NCBI RefSeq assembly: GCF_014203155.1
Contig: NZ_JACHIK010000010.1
Location: 1 to 64,000 of the forward strand
Source of the DNA: Shinella fusca
GTDB lineage: Bacteria > Pseudomonadota > Alphaproteobacteria > Rhizobiales > Rhizobiaceae
Direction: 5' to 3'
DNA length: 64,000 nucleotides
The translations under genes and the position numbers were made by a program. Below are positions 43,057 through 52,724 of the stretch, one piece after another. The notes beneath the pieces are model-generated. The model was not told the origin of the DNA. It searched no databases and saw nothing but the letters and a program-made list of their open reading frames with translations. How positions within the stretch are numbered: the stretch's first letter is position 1; every line of letters starts with the position of its first letter.

Positions 43057-43751
43057 GCCTGCTCGAAGTCGAAGGGCTGAACAGCTATTACGGCGACAGT
43101 CACATCCTGTTTGACGTCTCCATGCGTGTCGAGAAGAACGAGGTCGTCGCGCTCATCGGCCGCAACGGCGCCGGCAAGTCGACCACGCTGAAAAGCCTGA
43201 TGGGCGTGGTGCGGCCGCGCACCGGCAGCATCAGGCTCGAGGGCGAGGAACTGGCGGGCCGGAAGGCCCATGCCGTCGCGCGCCGGGGCATGCAGCTCGT
43301 CCATGAGGACCGGCGCATCTTCGGCAGCCTCAATGTCGAGGAAAATATCATCCTCGCCGGCCTGACCGCCGAGAACAGGTGGCCGCTCGACCGCATCTAC
43401 GAGATGTTTCCGCGCCTGAAGGAGCGCCGCACCAGCCGCGGCACCGACCTTTCCGGCGGCGAGCAGCAGATGCTGGCAATCGCACGCGCCCTCGTTCGCG
43501 ACCCCAGGGTCGTCCTGCTCGACGAGCCGTTTGAAGGGCTGGCGCCGGTGATCGTCCGCGACCTCATGCGCGCCTGCCAGGACCTGGCCAGGGCTGGCCA
43601 GACGATCGTGCTGGTCGAGCAGAACCTCGCGGCGACGCTCGCATTGGCCGATCGCGTCTACATCATCAACAACGGCCATATCGCCCATGAGGGGCCGGCA
43701 AGCGAACTGAAGAAGCAGCCGGAACTGCTGCAACGCTATCTCGGCGTCTAG
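43053..43751 (+). CDS. LivF-type ABC ATPase
   Basis: 232 residues: Walker A GRNGAGKST, signature LSGGEQQM, Walker B VVLLDEPFEGLAP, His switch VEQNLAA. ATG at 43053 overlaps the fusion gene stop by 4 bp. It ends the importer operon. Confidence 0.93.
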   Translation: MSLLEVEGLNSYYGDSHILFDVSMRVEKNEVVALIGRNGAGKSTTLKSLMGVVRPRTGSIRLEGEELAGRKAHAVARRGMQLVHEDRRIFGSLNVEENIILAGLTAENRWPLDRIYEMFPRLKERRTSRGTDLSGGEQQMLAIARALVRDPRVVLLDEPFEGLAPVIVRDLMRACQDLARAGQTIVLVEQNLAATLALADRVYIINNGHIAHEGPASELKKQPELLQRYLGV

Positions 43752-44129
43752 GACGGAGACGTCGATCAAACCATGATGTTGACTCGGATTTTCGGGCCGG
43801 GCTGAACAGCCGGCGCCTGTACAAGCGCCGGCATGCCACCCTTTGCCGCGGCATAGGCAAAATCGATGCCTTCCGACATCCTGGAGCGAGGGCTTTGCAG
43901 CGCGCGACATCAGGAAGGACCGGTCAAATGGCTTCCAATGGTGCTTTTCCATTTTTCCAGCGGCGCCGCGCCGAGTTGCATGAACGTGTCGAACGCAAGC
44001 TCGCCATTGTTGACGGGAAGGATCGAGCCGATCCAAGCCGAGTTGACGGAAAGCCTCGTCAACCGAGGCTTCGCTGGAAAGATCCGAGTGAATCTGTAAG
44101 CCGAATGGCCCGATAGAACGCGTGGAGCA
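43752..44129. other. 378-bp region without a convincing gene
   Basis: No intact gene is recognised. On the minus strand, about 43910-44100, two adjacent frames give peptide-like segments (SSEASVDEAFRQLGL and ILPVNNGELAFDTFMQLG) that could belong to one frameshifted gene remnant, but I do not recognise a family. No strong terminator follows the livF-like gene. Confidence 0.3.
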
Positions 44130-44639
44130 TCATATGTTCTCTCCGGCGCGGGATGGAGCCTCCGGTTGTTCCTTCACAGCATCGGCGAACTTGCGCATGA
44201 GCCGCACGAGTTCGTCGACGTCGTGGGTGTCCCATGTCTCGAAGATAGCGCGGGCGTAGCGTTCGCGCGCCGCGTCGATCCTGTCAGTCATCGCCTTGCC
44301 CTTCGGCGTGATCACAGCCTCGTTGACGCGGCGGTCGGCGGCGCTCTGCCGGCGCTCGGCAAGGCCGAGGCTTTCCAGCTTCGCCACCTGGCGGCTGACG
44401 GTGGTGTAGTCGCGGCCGGCCCGGTCGGCGAGTTCCACGATCCCGATCGGCCCGACCCGCTCGATCCCGACCAGCAGGGGAAACAGGGCGCGATCCAGCG
44501 CGATCCCGGCCTCCCGCACCATCTGCTCGTCGCGCTGCGGCCGGTTCATGACGCTGACGATGTCCATCAGCGCGCCGTGGAGCTGCCGAAGCAGGCGACT
44601 CTCGATATGTGTATTTTTCACATTTTTTCTTGACGGCAT
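44130..44639 (-). CDS. MarR-family transcriptional regulator
   Basis: 169 residues with the winged-helix core GIVELADRAGRDYTTVSRQVAKLESLGLAERR followed by the wing AADRRVNEAVITPKG. It is divergent from the flavin monooxygenase gene, with only 43 bp between them, and a perfect inverted repeat in that gap suits MarR binding. It probably represses both directions until a phenolic or drug-like ligand binds. Confidence 0.92.
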   Translation of the reverse strand: MPSRKNVKNTHIESRLLRQLHGALMDIVSVMNRPQRDEQMVREAGIALDRALFPLLVGIERVGPIGIVELADRAGRDYTTVSRQVAKLESLGLAERRQSAADRRVNEAVITPKGKAMTDRIDAARERYARAIFETWDTHDVDELVRLMRKFADAVKEQPEAPSRAGENI

Positions 44640-44649
44640 CTCGCCCTCC

Positions 44650-44665
44650 TATTATGTGCATAATA
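44650..44665. promoter_or_regulatory. MarR operator palindrome
   Basis: TATTATGTGCATAATA is a near-perfect palindrome (arms TATTATG and CATAATA around TG) in the middle of the 43-bp divergent gap, where it would cover both promoters. Confidence 0.75.
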
Positions 44666-44682
44666 CACACATGGAGACGGAC

Positions 44683-46203
44683 ATGACAAACGATTTTGCG
44701 GCAGATGTGCTCATCTGCGGCGCGGGAGCGGCTGGCCTGACGCTGGCGATCGAGCTTGCGCGGCACGGGATATCCTTCCGGCTGGTCGAAAAGCGCGGGG
44801 AGCCCTTCCACGGCTCGCGCGGCAAGGGCATTCAGCCGCGGACCCAGGAGATTTTCGAGGACCTTGGCATTCTCGACAAGGTCGCCGCCACGGGCGGCAC
44901 CTATCCGCCATTGCGTGTCTATCGTGACGATGGCGGCTGGACCGAGAAGGACAACCTCGAGCGCCAGGATCCGACGCCTTCGGAGCCGTATCATCTGGCA
45001 CTGATGATCCCGCAGTTCCTCACCGAGCGGATCATGCGGGAGCGATTGGCCGAGCTGGGCCATGAGGTCGAGTTCGGATGCGAGCTGGTCGGCTTCGAAC
45101 AGGGCGGGAACGGCGTCGAGGCGCGCCTTGCCGGGCCGGATGGCGAAGAGACCGTCCATGCGCGCTATCTCGTCGGCGCGGACGGCGGACGGAGCTTCGT
45201 GCGACATGCCCTCGGGGTCGCGTTCCCGGGCAAGACGCTGGGCGTGCATGCGATCGTGGCGGATGTCGAGCTGTCCGGGCTGGAGCGCGATGCATGGCAC
45301 CAGTTCAACGACGGCGACACGGAGCGGATGGTCGCAATCTGCCCGCTCGCAGGAACCGATCTCTTCCAGATCCAGGCCCCCGTCCCGCCGGACTGCGCGG
45401 TCGATCTCTCGGCCGAGGGGCTTGGGCTGATGGTCGGCGAGCGGACAGGCCGCCATGATATCCAGGTGCATTCGGTCGCCTGGGCTTCGGCCTACGCCAT
45501 GAACGCCCGGCTTGCCGATCGCTACCGCGTCGGCCGGGTGTTCCTCGTCGGCGATGCCGCCCACATACACCCGCCGACGGGCGGCCAGGGCCTCAACACC
45601 AGCGTGCAGGATGCCTATAACCTGGGCTGGAAACTGGCCGCCGTGCTTCGGGGCGCGGAGGCTCAACTGCTGGACACCTACGAGGCGGAACGGCGCCCGG
45701 TCGCGGCATCGGTGCTCGGGCTTTCGGTCCGCCTGCTCGATGCGCAAAAGCAGGGTGGGATGCGGCGCGGCCGCGAGGTGCGCCAGCTCGATATCGGCTA
45801 TCCGGGTTCGCCGCTTTCCCTGCAATTGTCCGAACGCGCAGGAAGCTTGCGCGCCGGGGACCGCGCGCCGGATGCCCCGATCCGGGGTGCGGCGGGCCAG
45901 CCGTCCCGGCTCTTCCAGCTGTTCCGGGGGCAGCATTGGACGCTGCTCGTCCATGACGCCGGGCTCGGGGCGGTCGCGTCCCGCCCGGGGCTGCATATCC
46001 ACCATATCGGCCCGCAAGGCGATATCGTCGACGCCTGGGGACATCTCCGCGATGCCTATGATCTGGCATCCGGCGAGTGCGTGCTGATCCGGCCCGACGG
46101 TTATGTCGGCGCGATCCTGAGCCTTGACGCAGAACGAACCGCAAAGCTCGAGCGCTATCTCGGCGACATGGGCGTGGGGCAAGGCGAAGGGGAGCCGAAA
46201 TGA
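44683..46203 (+). CDS. FAD-dependent aromatic monooxygenase (PheA/TetX type)
   Basis: 506 residues: N-terminal FAD motif ICGAGAAGLTLAIELAR, the DG motif YLVGADGGRS and the GD motif VFLVGDAAHIHPPTGGQGLN, then a C-terminal thioredoxin-like domain (about 390-506). It hydroxylates aromatic or polyketide-like substrates using NAD(P)H. ATG at 44683 has GGAGAC 6 nt upstream; an ATG four codons earlier is possible. It is followed, with 4-bp overlap, by a damaged quinone reductase and then an MFS exporter, so a detoxification cassette is likely. Confidence 0.92.
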   Translation: MTNDFAADVLICGAGAAGLTLAIELARHGISFRLVEKRGEPFHGSRGKGIQPRTQEIFEDLGILDKVAATGGTYPPLRVYRDDGGWTEKDNLERQDPTPSEPYHLALMIPQFLTERIMRERLAELGHEVEFGCELVGFEQGGNGVEARLAGPDGEETVHARYLVGADGGRSFVRHALGVAFPGKTLGVHAIVADVELSGLERDAWHQFNDGDTERMVAICPLAGTDLFQIQAPVPPDCAVDLSAEGLGLMVGERTGRHDIQVHSVAWASAYAMNARLADRYRVGRVFLVGDAAHIHPPTGGQGLNTSVQDAYNLGWKLAAVLRGAEAQLLDTYEAERRPVAASVLGLSVRLLDAQKQGGMRRGREVRQLDIGYPGSPLSLQLSERAGSLRAGDRAPDAPIRGAAGQPSRLFQLFRGQHWTLLVHDAGLGAVASRPGLHIHHIGPQGDIVDAWGHLRDAYDLASGECVLIRPDGYVGAILSLDAERTAKLERYLGDMGVGQGEGEPK

Positions 46204-46943
46204 AGGCCGCGATTGTTTCTGCTACCGGACGGCCCCCCGCTCTGGGCGAACTTGCCGCCCCCGTGGCGTCAGCAGGCGAGAGACTGATCCGGGTAGATAT
46301 CGCGGCGATCGCCAACCCCGGCATGTCCTCCTGGATTGCGCTGACCGAACGTCCCCGCCTGAAACCGGGCGAGACGGTGCTGGTCAACGGTGCCACCGGC
46401 ACATCGGGACGGCTTGCGGTCCAGATAACCAGGCTGCTTGGTGCGGGCCGCATCATAGCCACCGGCCGCAACGCCAAGGCGCTTGGCGAAGCGAGATCCC
46501 TCGGTGCCGATACGACGATCCAGCTCGGCGAGGATGCAGAGTGGCTTGAACATCGCTTCATGCAGGAATTGGCCCAAGGTATCGATATCGTGATCGACTA
46601 TCTTTGGGGTCCTGGCGCCGGGCGCCTGCTGATCGCTGCCGCCAAGGCAGGCCGGGACGCAGTGCCCATGCGTTTCGTTCAGGTCGGATCGGTGTCCGCA
46701 TCGGATATTACCCTGCCAGGTTCCGTCCTGCGCGCCTCGGCTATCGAATTGATGAGCAGCGGCCATGGCAGCGTGCCCGTCCCGCGCCTGATCGAAATCA
46801 CGGGCGAGGTCCTGCGTGCGGCCGTCCCCAACAATCTGGCGATCGCCTTCAAGCCGATGCCGTTCGCTGATTTCGACCGGGCATGGCCGCTGGACGATAG
46901 CACTTGCCGCACCGTGTTTGCCATGAATGCCGGAAGGACATGA
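46200..46943 (+). pseudogene. Zinc-type quinone oxidoreductase with in-frame internal deletion
   Basis: The frame is open for 247 residues, while family members have about 320. The first 33 residues match the N-terminus (MKAAIVSATGRPPALGEL), then RVDIAA runs directly into IANPGMSSWIALTER, a block normally about 75-80 residues further on. Most of the GroES-like catalytic domain is therefore missing. The Rossmann domain (VLVNGATGTSGRLAVQ) and C-terminus are intact. The reading frame is preserved, so an altered protein may still be made, but activity as a reductase is unlikely. It overlaps the monooxygenase stop by 4 bp. Confidence 0.7.
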
Positions 46944-46944
46944 A

Positions 46945-48159
46945 ATGACCGGTCGCTCCTTACCGGAGGGCGTTGCCAGCGAGAGGGAGAACCTCGACTG
47001 GTGGCTGATGCTGCCTCTCTTCGCTATCGTCAGCCTCTATGCTGCCGGTATCGGCGCGGTTCTACCCGTCCTGCCATTCTATTTGCGGGAGATGGGGGCC
47101 AGTCCGCTGGTCTTCGGCCTGGTCCTTGCTACGGAAGCGTTGAGCCAGTCCGCCGCATCGCCTCTGCTCGGCCAGCTTTCCGACCGTTTCGGGCGCAAGC
47201 GGGTTCTTCTGGCCAGCCAAGCCGTAGCTATCGTTAGCCTGCTGCTGCTCGCACTTGCGCAAAGCATTTTCACGGTCCTGCTGGCACGTTTCCTGTTCGG
47301 TTTCACGGCCGGCAACTTCTCGGCCGCAGCCGCCTATGCGGCGGACAACAGCTCGCCGACGACCCGACGCCAGGCGATTGGCGTCGTAAATGCCGGGCTT
47401 GGCCTCGGAGCGATCGTCGGTGCGGGTCTTTCAAGCATTCTGTCCGAAATCTCCTTGACCGCGCCGATCTACATGGCGCTGGCGCTGTCGGCTTCCGGCG
47501 TCGTCGTGACGGCCTTCGGCCTGAAAGGCGGCAAGGTGGCGGAACAGGCCAAGGGCGAGGCCGATCAGGCGAAAATCTCATTGCGGGCAATAACCAGCTT
47601 GCCGGTGATCCGTGTGCTCATCATCGTGATGCTCTGCCACTTCTTCGCGTATGGAATGTATACCTCGCAGCTCCCGATTTTTCTTGCTGACAGGTTCGTC
47701 TGGAATGGCCACGCGCTTGGGCCGCGCGAGTTCAGCTACATCATAGCGGCGGACGGCGTGATCAACATTTTCGTCCAGCTTTTCCTGCTCGGATGGCTCG
47801 GCCGGTTCTTCCCGGAACGTCGGTTGATCGTGCTGATATTTGCCCTCATCTGCACTGGTTTCGTCAGCGCGGGGTTGGCGAGCACGATCCCCGTCCTCGC
47901 CTTTGCCGTTCTCTGCATCAGCACAGGCGACGCTCTGGCAAAACCCACATATCTTGCAGCGCTGTCAGTCCATGTTCCGTCCGAGCGGCAAGGCGTCGTC
48001 ATGGGAACAGGGCAGGCACTGGTCGCCGTGACGGATATCACCTCTCCGGTTCTGGCGGGCTTCATCCTTGGTTTGGGCCTCTATGGAGCATGGATCGGCG
48101 CGGCGGTGGCAATCGCCGTTATCGGAGCTGCTATCGCGATAATCCGCCTTCCTCGTTAA
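46945..48159 (+). CDS. MFS drug exporter (TetA-like)
   Basis: 404 residues with about 12 membrane helices and motif A SDRFGRKRVLL in the loop after helix 2. The PVLPFYLREMGASPLVFG segment is typical of the DHA1/TetA group. ATG at 46945 follows a GGA site. The MarR regulator and monooxygenase in the same cassette suggest it exports the compound the monooxygenase acts on. Confidence 0.92.
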   Translation: MTGRSLPEGVASERENLDWWLMLPLFAIVSLYAAGIGAVLPVLPFYLREMGASPLVFGLVLATEALSQSAASPLLGQLSDRFGRKRVLLASQAVAIVSLLLLALAQSIFTVLLARFLFGFTAGNFSAAAAYAADNSSPTTRRQAIGVVNAGLGLGAIVGAGLSSILSEISLTAPIYMALALSASGVVVTAFGLKGGKVAEQAKGEADQAKISLRAITSLPVIRVLIIVMLCHFFAYGMYTSQLPIFLADRFVWNGHALGPREFSYIIAADGVINIFVQLFLLGWLGRFFPERRLIVLIFALICTGFVSAGLASTIPVLAFAVLCISTGDALAKPTYLAALSVHVPSERQGVVMGTGQALVAVTDITSPVLAGFILGLGLYGAWIGAAVAIAVIGAAIAIIRLPR

Positions 48160-48219
48160 GATGACATGCCAGCCTCCTCGGCGTGGTGCGCGCCTAGGAT
48201 AGGGCGTAGAAATGAACTA

Positions 48220-49236
48220 CTATCTGTAGCTGCTCGGGGAGTGGCCGTATCTCCTCTTGAAGGCGTTCGAGAAATACTGGCTCGAATTGAAGCCGCAGCT
48301 CAGTGCGATCTCCGTTACGCTGGTCTTGCGCGGGTCTTGCAGCAGGCGCGAGGCCTGCTCGAGGCGCAGGTGCTGGAGGTACTGGCGCGGCGCCATGTTG
48401 GTGAGCTTCTTGCAATGGTCGGCAAAGCGGGTGCGCGAGAGGCCGCATTCCTCCGCCATGCCCTCCAGCGACCAGTCCTCCTCCAGCGCCAGCGCGAGGC
48501 GGCGCAGGAAGATGGCGACGGTGTGCTGCGACGTCGAAAGGTCGGGGTCGAGGGTCGGCACCTGCTCGCTCATCCGGTCGATCAGGCTCAGCATCATCGC
48601 GTTGATCGCCACCTTCAGGCGCGTCTCGCCGTCCTCCGGGCTGCGATCCAGCAGGATGGAGGGGATCGCCTCGAAGGCGCGGCAGAGCTCGGCGCCGCCG
48701 TCCCAGACGGGCTGGTTGTTCTGCGTCAGGATCTCGCCGAGCCGCGTCGCCTCGTCCCTGGAGAAGACGAGCCAGTCCGGCCAGTCGGGCGTCTCGCTCG
48801 GCCGGCGCAGGCCCGCGTCGAGGATGATCCACAGGAGCCGGCTCGGCCCGACATTCGGATTGCCGATGGCATGGAGCTGCCAGGGGCGGATGACGATGAA
48901 CTGGCCCTGCTTGAGCGCATAGGTCCGCTCGTCCACGACGAGGTCGAGGCTGCCGCGGGCGAGATAGGCGATCTTGAAACCCTCGTTGCAATGCCGGCCG
49001 AGCCCCCAGGACTGGCCGTGGCGCGCATCCCAGAAGCCGACGGTGCGGATGCCCGGCAGGCGCTCGCCGAGCGAGGTGCCGGGGTAGCTGCCGCGCGTCC
49101 AGGCGTGCAGCTCGACCTCGCCGCGCCGGGCGGCGGCCTGCAGCTCCCTGCAGTTGTCGGCATACATGACGGAGTCCGGCTGGCGGAAGACGGAAGGCCG
49201 GCAACCGGCCGGCGAAATCACCGCATGTCTGTTCAC
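48220..49236 (-). CDS. AraC-family transcriptional regulator
   Basis: 338 residues. An N-terminal cupin-like sensor region (VELHAWTRGSYPGTS to LHAIGNPNVG) precedes a C-terminal double HTH (about 235-338: EGMAEECGLSRTRFADHCK and VTEIALSCGFNSSQYFSNAFKRRYGHSP). GTG at 49236 is chosen because GGGAGG lies 6 nt upstream; upstream frame sequence overlaps the divergent promoter. It probably activates the epimerase/sugar importer operon on the other strand. Confidence 0.9.
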   Translation of the reverse strand: MNRHAVISPAGCRPSVFRQPDSVMYADNCRELQAAARRGEVELHAWTRGSYPGTSLGERLPGIRTVGFWDARHGQSWGLGRHCNEGFKIAYLARGSLDLVVDERTYALKQGQFIVIRPWQLHAIGNPNVGPSRLLWIILDAGLRRPSETPDWPDWLVFSRDEATRLGEILTQNNQPVWDGGAELCRAFEAIPSILLDRSPEDGETRLKVAINAMMLSLIDRMSEQVPTLDPDLSTSQHTVAIFLRRLALALEEDWSLEGMAEECGLSRTRFADHCKKLTNMAPRQYLQHLRLEQASRLLQDPRKTSVTEIALSCGFNSSQYFSNAFKRRYGHSPSSYR

Positions 49237-49375
49237 GTCGCGCCTCCCAACACAAAACGACTTAAGAAATCTACCACTGTTGTCGTCCGCAAGAATTGCC
49301 GAGTCAAGCCTGCCATTGTGGCTCGTGTCGCGGATGCCGGTGGAAGAGGCCGGCGCGGCGAAGGGGAGGACATCC

Positions 49376-50236
49376 GTGAAAGTCGCATTCAACCTGCTCG
49401 TCATCGGCGCGGATATCGGCATGCAGCACGCGCGCCAGCTCGAGCGGCTGAAGGCGCTCGGCTACGACGCGGTGGAGGTTCCGGTCTTCTCCGGCAGGCA
49501 GGAGCATTATGCGGCGCTCGGCCGGCTCCTTGCCGATATCGGCCTGACGGCGGGCGCGGCGGCCGTCGCGACGCCCGAGGCGAACCCCGTCAGCCCCGAT
49601 CCGGCGGTGCGCGCGAAAGCGCGCGACCATCATCGCTGGATCGTCGACTGCACGGCGGCGATGAGCGGCGAGATCGTCGCGGGGCCCCTTCATTCGCCCG
49701 TCGGCGTCTTCACCGGCTTCGGGCCGACGGCGGCGGAAACGGGCCGCTGCGTGGAGGCGATGCGGGCGATGGCGGAATACGCGGCCCCGGCGGGCGTGCG
49801 CATTTCGGCGGAAGCGGTCAACCGTTTCGAATGCTACATGATGTCGACCATCGCTGAGGCGTCGGCCATCCACCGCGCCGTCAACCATCCCAACTACGGC
49901 TACATGTTCGATACGTTCCACGCCAATATCGAGGAGAAGGATCCGCCGGCAACCTTCGAGCGCTACCACGGCGAGATCAACCATTTCCATGTCTCGGAAA
50001 ACGACCGCGGCGTTCCCGGCTCCGGCCATGTGCCCTTCGCGGCGCATTTCGACGCGCTGCGCCGCTGCAACTACGACGGCTGGCTGACGGTCGAATCCTT
50101 CGGCCGGGCGCTGCCGGAGCTCGCCGGGGCGACCCGCGTGTGGCGCGATCTCTTCGACGATCTCGACGGCCTCTTTTCCCAGAGCATCGCCTTCATCCGC
50201 CGCGAATGGGCGGCGGCGGGAGAGCGGCTGGCATGA
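49376..50236 (+). CDS. Ketose 3-epimerase-like TIM-barrel isomerase
   Basis: 286 residues of the sugar phosphate isomerase/epimerase (xylose isomerase-like) fold. Metal and catalytic residues are seen in ISAEAVNRFE (Glu), YMFDTFHANIEEKD (Asp and His), HFHVSENDRG (His/Glu) and LTVESFG (Glu). This matches D-tagatose/D-psicose 3-epimerases. GTG at 49376 has AGGGGAGG 6 nt upstream. It begins an operon with a sugar importer, so it should process the imported ketose or an aldose relative. The exact sugar is inferred only. Confidence 0.88.
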   Translation: MKVAFNLLVIGADIGMQHARQLERLKALGYDAVEVPVFSGRQEHYAALGRLLADIGLTAGAAAVATPEANPVSPDPAVRAKARDHHRWIVDCTAAMSGEIVAGPLHSPVGVFTGFGPTAAETGRCVEAMRAMAEYAAPAGVRISAEAVNRFECYMMSTIAEASAIHRAVNHPNYGYMFDTFHANIEEKDPPATFERYHGEINHFHVSENDRGVPGSGHVPFAAHFDALRRCNYDGWLTVESFGRALPELAGATRVWRDLFDDLDGLFSQSIAFIRREWAAAGERLA

Positions 50237-51750
50237 CGGCCGCTCCCGCCCTCAGCATGTCCGGCATCAGCAAGGCCTTTCCGGGCGTGCGCGCGCTCGA
50301 TGGCGTCGATTTCGACTGCCTGCCCGGCGAGGTCCACGCGATCTGCGGGGAGAACGGCGCCGGCAAGTCGACGCTGATGAAGATCCTTGGCGGCAGCTAC
50401 CGGCCGGATGCCGGCGAGATCCGCCTCGCCGGCGCAAACGTGCATTTCACCCATCCCCGGCAGGCCGCCGAGGCGGGCATCTCGATCATCCACCAGGAAC
50501 TCAGCCTGCTGCCGCACCGCACCGTGGCGGAGAACATCTTCATGGGGCGCGAGATCGCCCGGCGCGGCATCCTCGACCGGGCGGCGATGCGCGAGACGGC
50601 CGCGGCGCTGCTTTGCCGCATCGGCGCGCAGATCGATCCGCAGGCGCCCGTCTCCTCGCTTTCCATCGCCATGCAGCAGCTCGTCGAGATCGCCAAGGCG
50701 CTGCTGCTCGACGCGCGCATCCTCGTCATGGACGAGCCGACGGCGGCGCTGGACGAACGCGACAGCCGGGCGCTGCTGGAGCTGGTCGGGACCCTTCGCG
50801 GGGAGGGCGTTTCGATCGTCTACATCTCGCACCGCATGCCGGAGGTCACCGCCATCGCCGACCGCATCACCATCCTCAAGGACGGAAGGAAGGTCTGGAC
50901 GCGGCCGCGCGAGGCCGCCCCGATCGGCGAGATCGTGCGGGCGATGGTCGGCCGCGACCTTGAGGATTTCTACCCGCCGCCGCCGGCGTCCCCGCCGGGC
51001 GCGGTGCTGCTTGCCGTGAAGGACGGCGCCAATGCCGCCCTGCGCGACATCGCCTTCGACGTGCGGGCCGGCGAGATCGTCGGCGTGGCGGGCCTCGAGG
51101 ATTCCGGCAAGGGCGCACTGGCGCAGGCGCTGGTCGGCGACGCGCCGTTTTCCGGCGGCACGGTCGCGCTGCGTGGCAGGCCGGTCGCCCTGCGCACGCC
51201 GCGCCAGGCGACGGCCGCCGGCATCGGCTACCTGCCGGGCGACCGCAAGCGGGAAGGGCTCGCGCTACGCCAGTCGGTGCGCGACAACGCGCTTCTGACC
51301 CTGCGCTCGATGGCCGGCCTCTTCACGCGGCCGGGGCGCGGCGCGTTCGCGCCCCGCGCCATCGACGGGAAGCTGCGCGACATGGATGTGCGCGCGGCGG
51401 ATTTCGGCCAGGAGATCGGCACGCTCTCCGGCGGCAACCAGCAGAAGGCGATCATCGTGCGCTGGCTGGCGCAGGCATCCGACATCCTCGTCTTCGTCGA
51501 GCCGACCCGCGGCATCGACATCGCGGCCAAGGCGGCGATCTACCGGACGATGCGCGCCTTCGCCGATTCCGGCCGCGGCATCGTCGTCGTCTCCTCCGAC
51601 ATGCCGGAGCTGATCGGCGTCGCCGACCGCATCCTCGTCATGCACCAGGGCGGAATCTCCGGCCAGTTGCCGCGGGGCGCCGGCGAGGAAGAGGTCATGC
51701 ATCTCGCCCTCGGCCTTGCGGATGCGCCGCAGCGGGAGGCGCGGGCATGA
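50233..51750 (+). CDS. Sugar ABC ATPase, two-domain RbsA/MglA type
   Basis: 505 residues with two nucleotide domains. The first has Walker A GENGAGKST, signature-region LSIAMQQ and Walker B ILVMDEPTAALDE. The second has the degenerate Walker A GLEDSGKGA, signature LSGGNQQ and a Walker B in which Glu follows Val (FVEPTRGID). Degeneracy of the second P-loop is normal for this class. It overlaps the epimerase and the next permease by 4 bp each. Confidence 0.93.
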   Translation: MTAAPALSMSGISKAFPGVRALDGVDFDCLPGEVHAICGENGAGKSTLMKILGGSYRPDAGEIRLAGANVHFTHPRQAAEAGISIIHQELSLLPHRTVAENIFMGREIARRGILDRAAMRETAAALLCRIGAQIDPQAPVSSLSIAMQQLVEIAKALLLDARILVMDEPTAALDERDSRALLELVGTLRGEGVSIVYISHRMPEVTAIADRITILKDGRKVWTRPREAAPIGEIVRAMVGRDLEDFYPPPPASPPGAVLLAVKDGANAALRDIAFDVRAGEIVGVAGLEDSGKGALAQALVGDAPFSGGTVALRGRPVALRTPRQATAAGIGYLPGDRKREGLALRQSVRDNALLTLRSMAGLFTRPGRGAFAPRAIDGKLRDMDVRAADFGQEIGTLSGGNQQKAIIVRWLAQASDILVFVEPTRGIDIAAKAAIYRTMRAFADSGRGIVVVSSDMPELIGVADRILVMHQGGISGQLPRGAGEEEVMHLALGLADAPQREARA

Positions 51751-52724
51751 CGACGGATATCGCAAAGAACAAGCCGGCCGCCCGGGGCCTGCCCGTCGCC
51801 GTGCTGCTCGCAGGCCTTTCCATCGGCTTCTTCGTCGCGGTCGCGCTTGCCACCGGCGAGGTGGCGCAGCTCGGCGGGCAGGGCATTGTCGGCCTTCTCC
51901 AGCGCATGGTGGCCCTTGGGCTCGTCGCGCTCGGCCAGACCTTCGTGATCCTCGTCGGCTCGATCGATCTTTCGGTCGCCGCGCTCATCAGCGCCGTCGC
52001 CGTCCTCGCCTCTCATGTCATGCAGGGCGATCCGGCGATGATCCTGCCGGCCATCCTGCTCTGCCTCGGCCTCTGCCTTGCGGTCGGCCTCGTCAACGGC
52101 GTGCTCGTCGCCTATGGCGGCATCAATCCGCTGATCGCGACGCTCGGCACGGGGCTCATCGTCCAGGGCGTGCTCGCCGCCTCCTTCGGCGCGCTGCAGG
52201 GCGCGGTGGCGCGGGAATTCCAGGTCCTTGCCTATGGCGGCGTCCTCGGCGTGCCCTATTCCATCCTGCTGCTCGCCGTCCTGTCGCTCGCGGCCGCCTT
52301 CGTGCTCGACCGCACGCTGTTCGGCGCGCGCGTCTACGCCGTCGGCGGCAATCCGGAGGGGGCGCGGCTCGCCGGCATCCGCACGGAGCGCGTCACGCTC
52401 TCGGCCCATGTGGTCGCCAGCCTGTTCGCCGGCGCGTCGGGGCTCTACCTCGCCGCCCGGCTGCAATCGGGCACGCCGTGGATCGGCCGCGACGGCATCT
52501 ACGACCTCGAATCCATCGCCGTCACGGTCATCGGCGGCACGATCCTGGCCGGCGGCAAGGGCGGCGTCGCGGGAACGCTGGCGGGCGTCCTGCTCTTCGC
52601 CAGCCTCGACGCGGCCTTCAACATGCTGGGCATCGACGCCTTCCTGAAACAGGTGCTGCGCGGGGCCATCGTGGTCGCTGCCGTCGCCATCCATGCCGTC
52701 CGCACGAAGGGGCACGTCGCATGA
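51747..52724 (+). CDS. Sugar ABC permease 1 (RbsC type)
   Basis: 325 residues with about eight membrane helices. Family blocks are TFVILVGSIDLSVAALIS, GGINPLIATLGT and YAVGGNPEGARLAGI. It overlaps the ATPase stop and the next permease start by 4 bp each. Confidence 0.92.
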   Translation: MTTDIAKNKPAARGLPVAVLLAGLSIGFFVAVALATGEVAQLGGQGIVGLLQRMVALGLVALGQTFVILVGSIDLSVAALISAVAVLASHVMQGDPAMILPAILLCLGLCLAVGLVNGVLVAYGGINPLIATLGTGLIVQGVLAASFGALQGAVAREFQVLAYGGVLGVPYSILLLAVLSLAAAFVLDRTLFGARVYAVGGNPEGARLAGIRTERVTLSAHVVASLFAGASGLYLAARLQSGTPWIGRDGIYDLESIAVTVIGGTILAGGKGGVAGTLAGVLLFASLDAAFNMLGIDAFLKQVLRGAIVVAAVAIHAVRTKGHVA

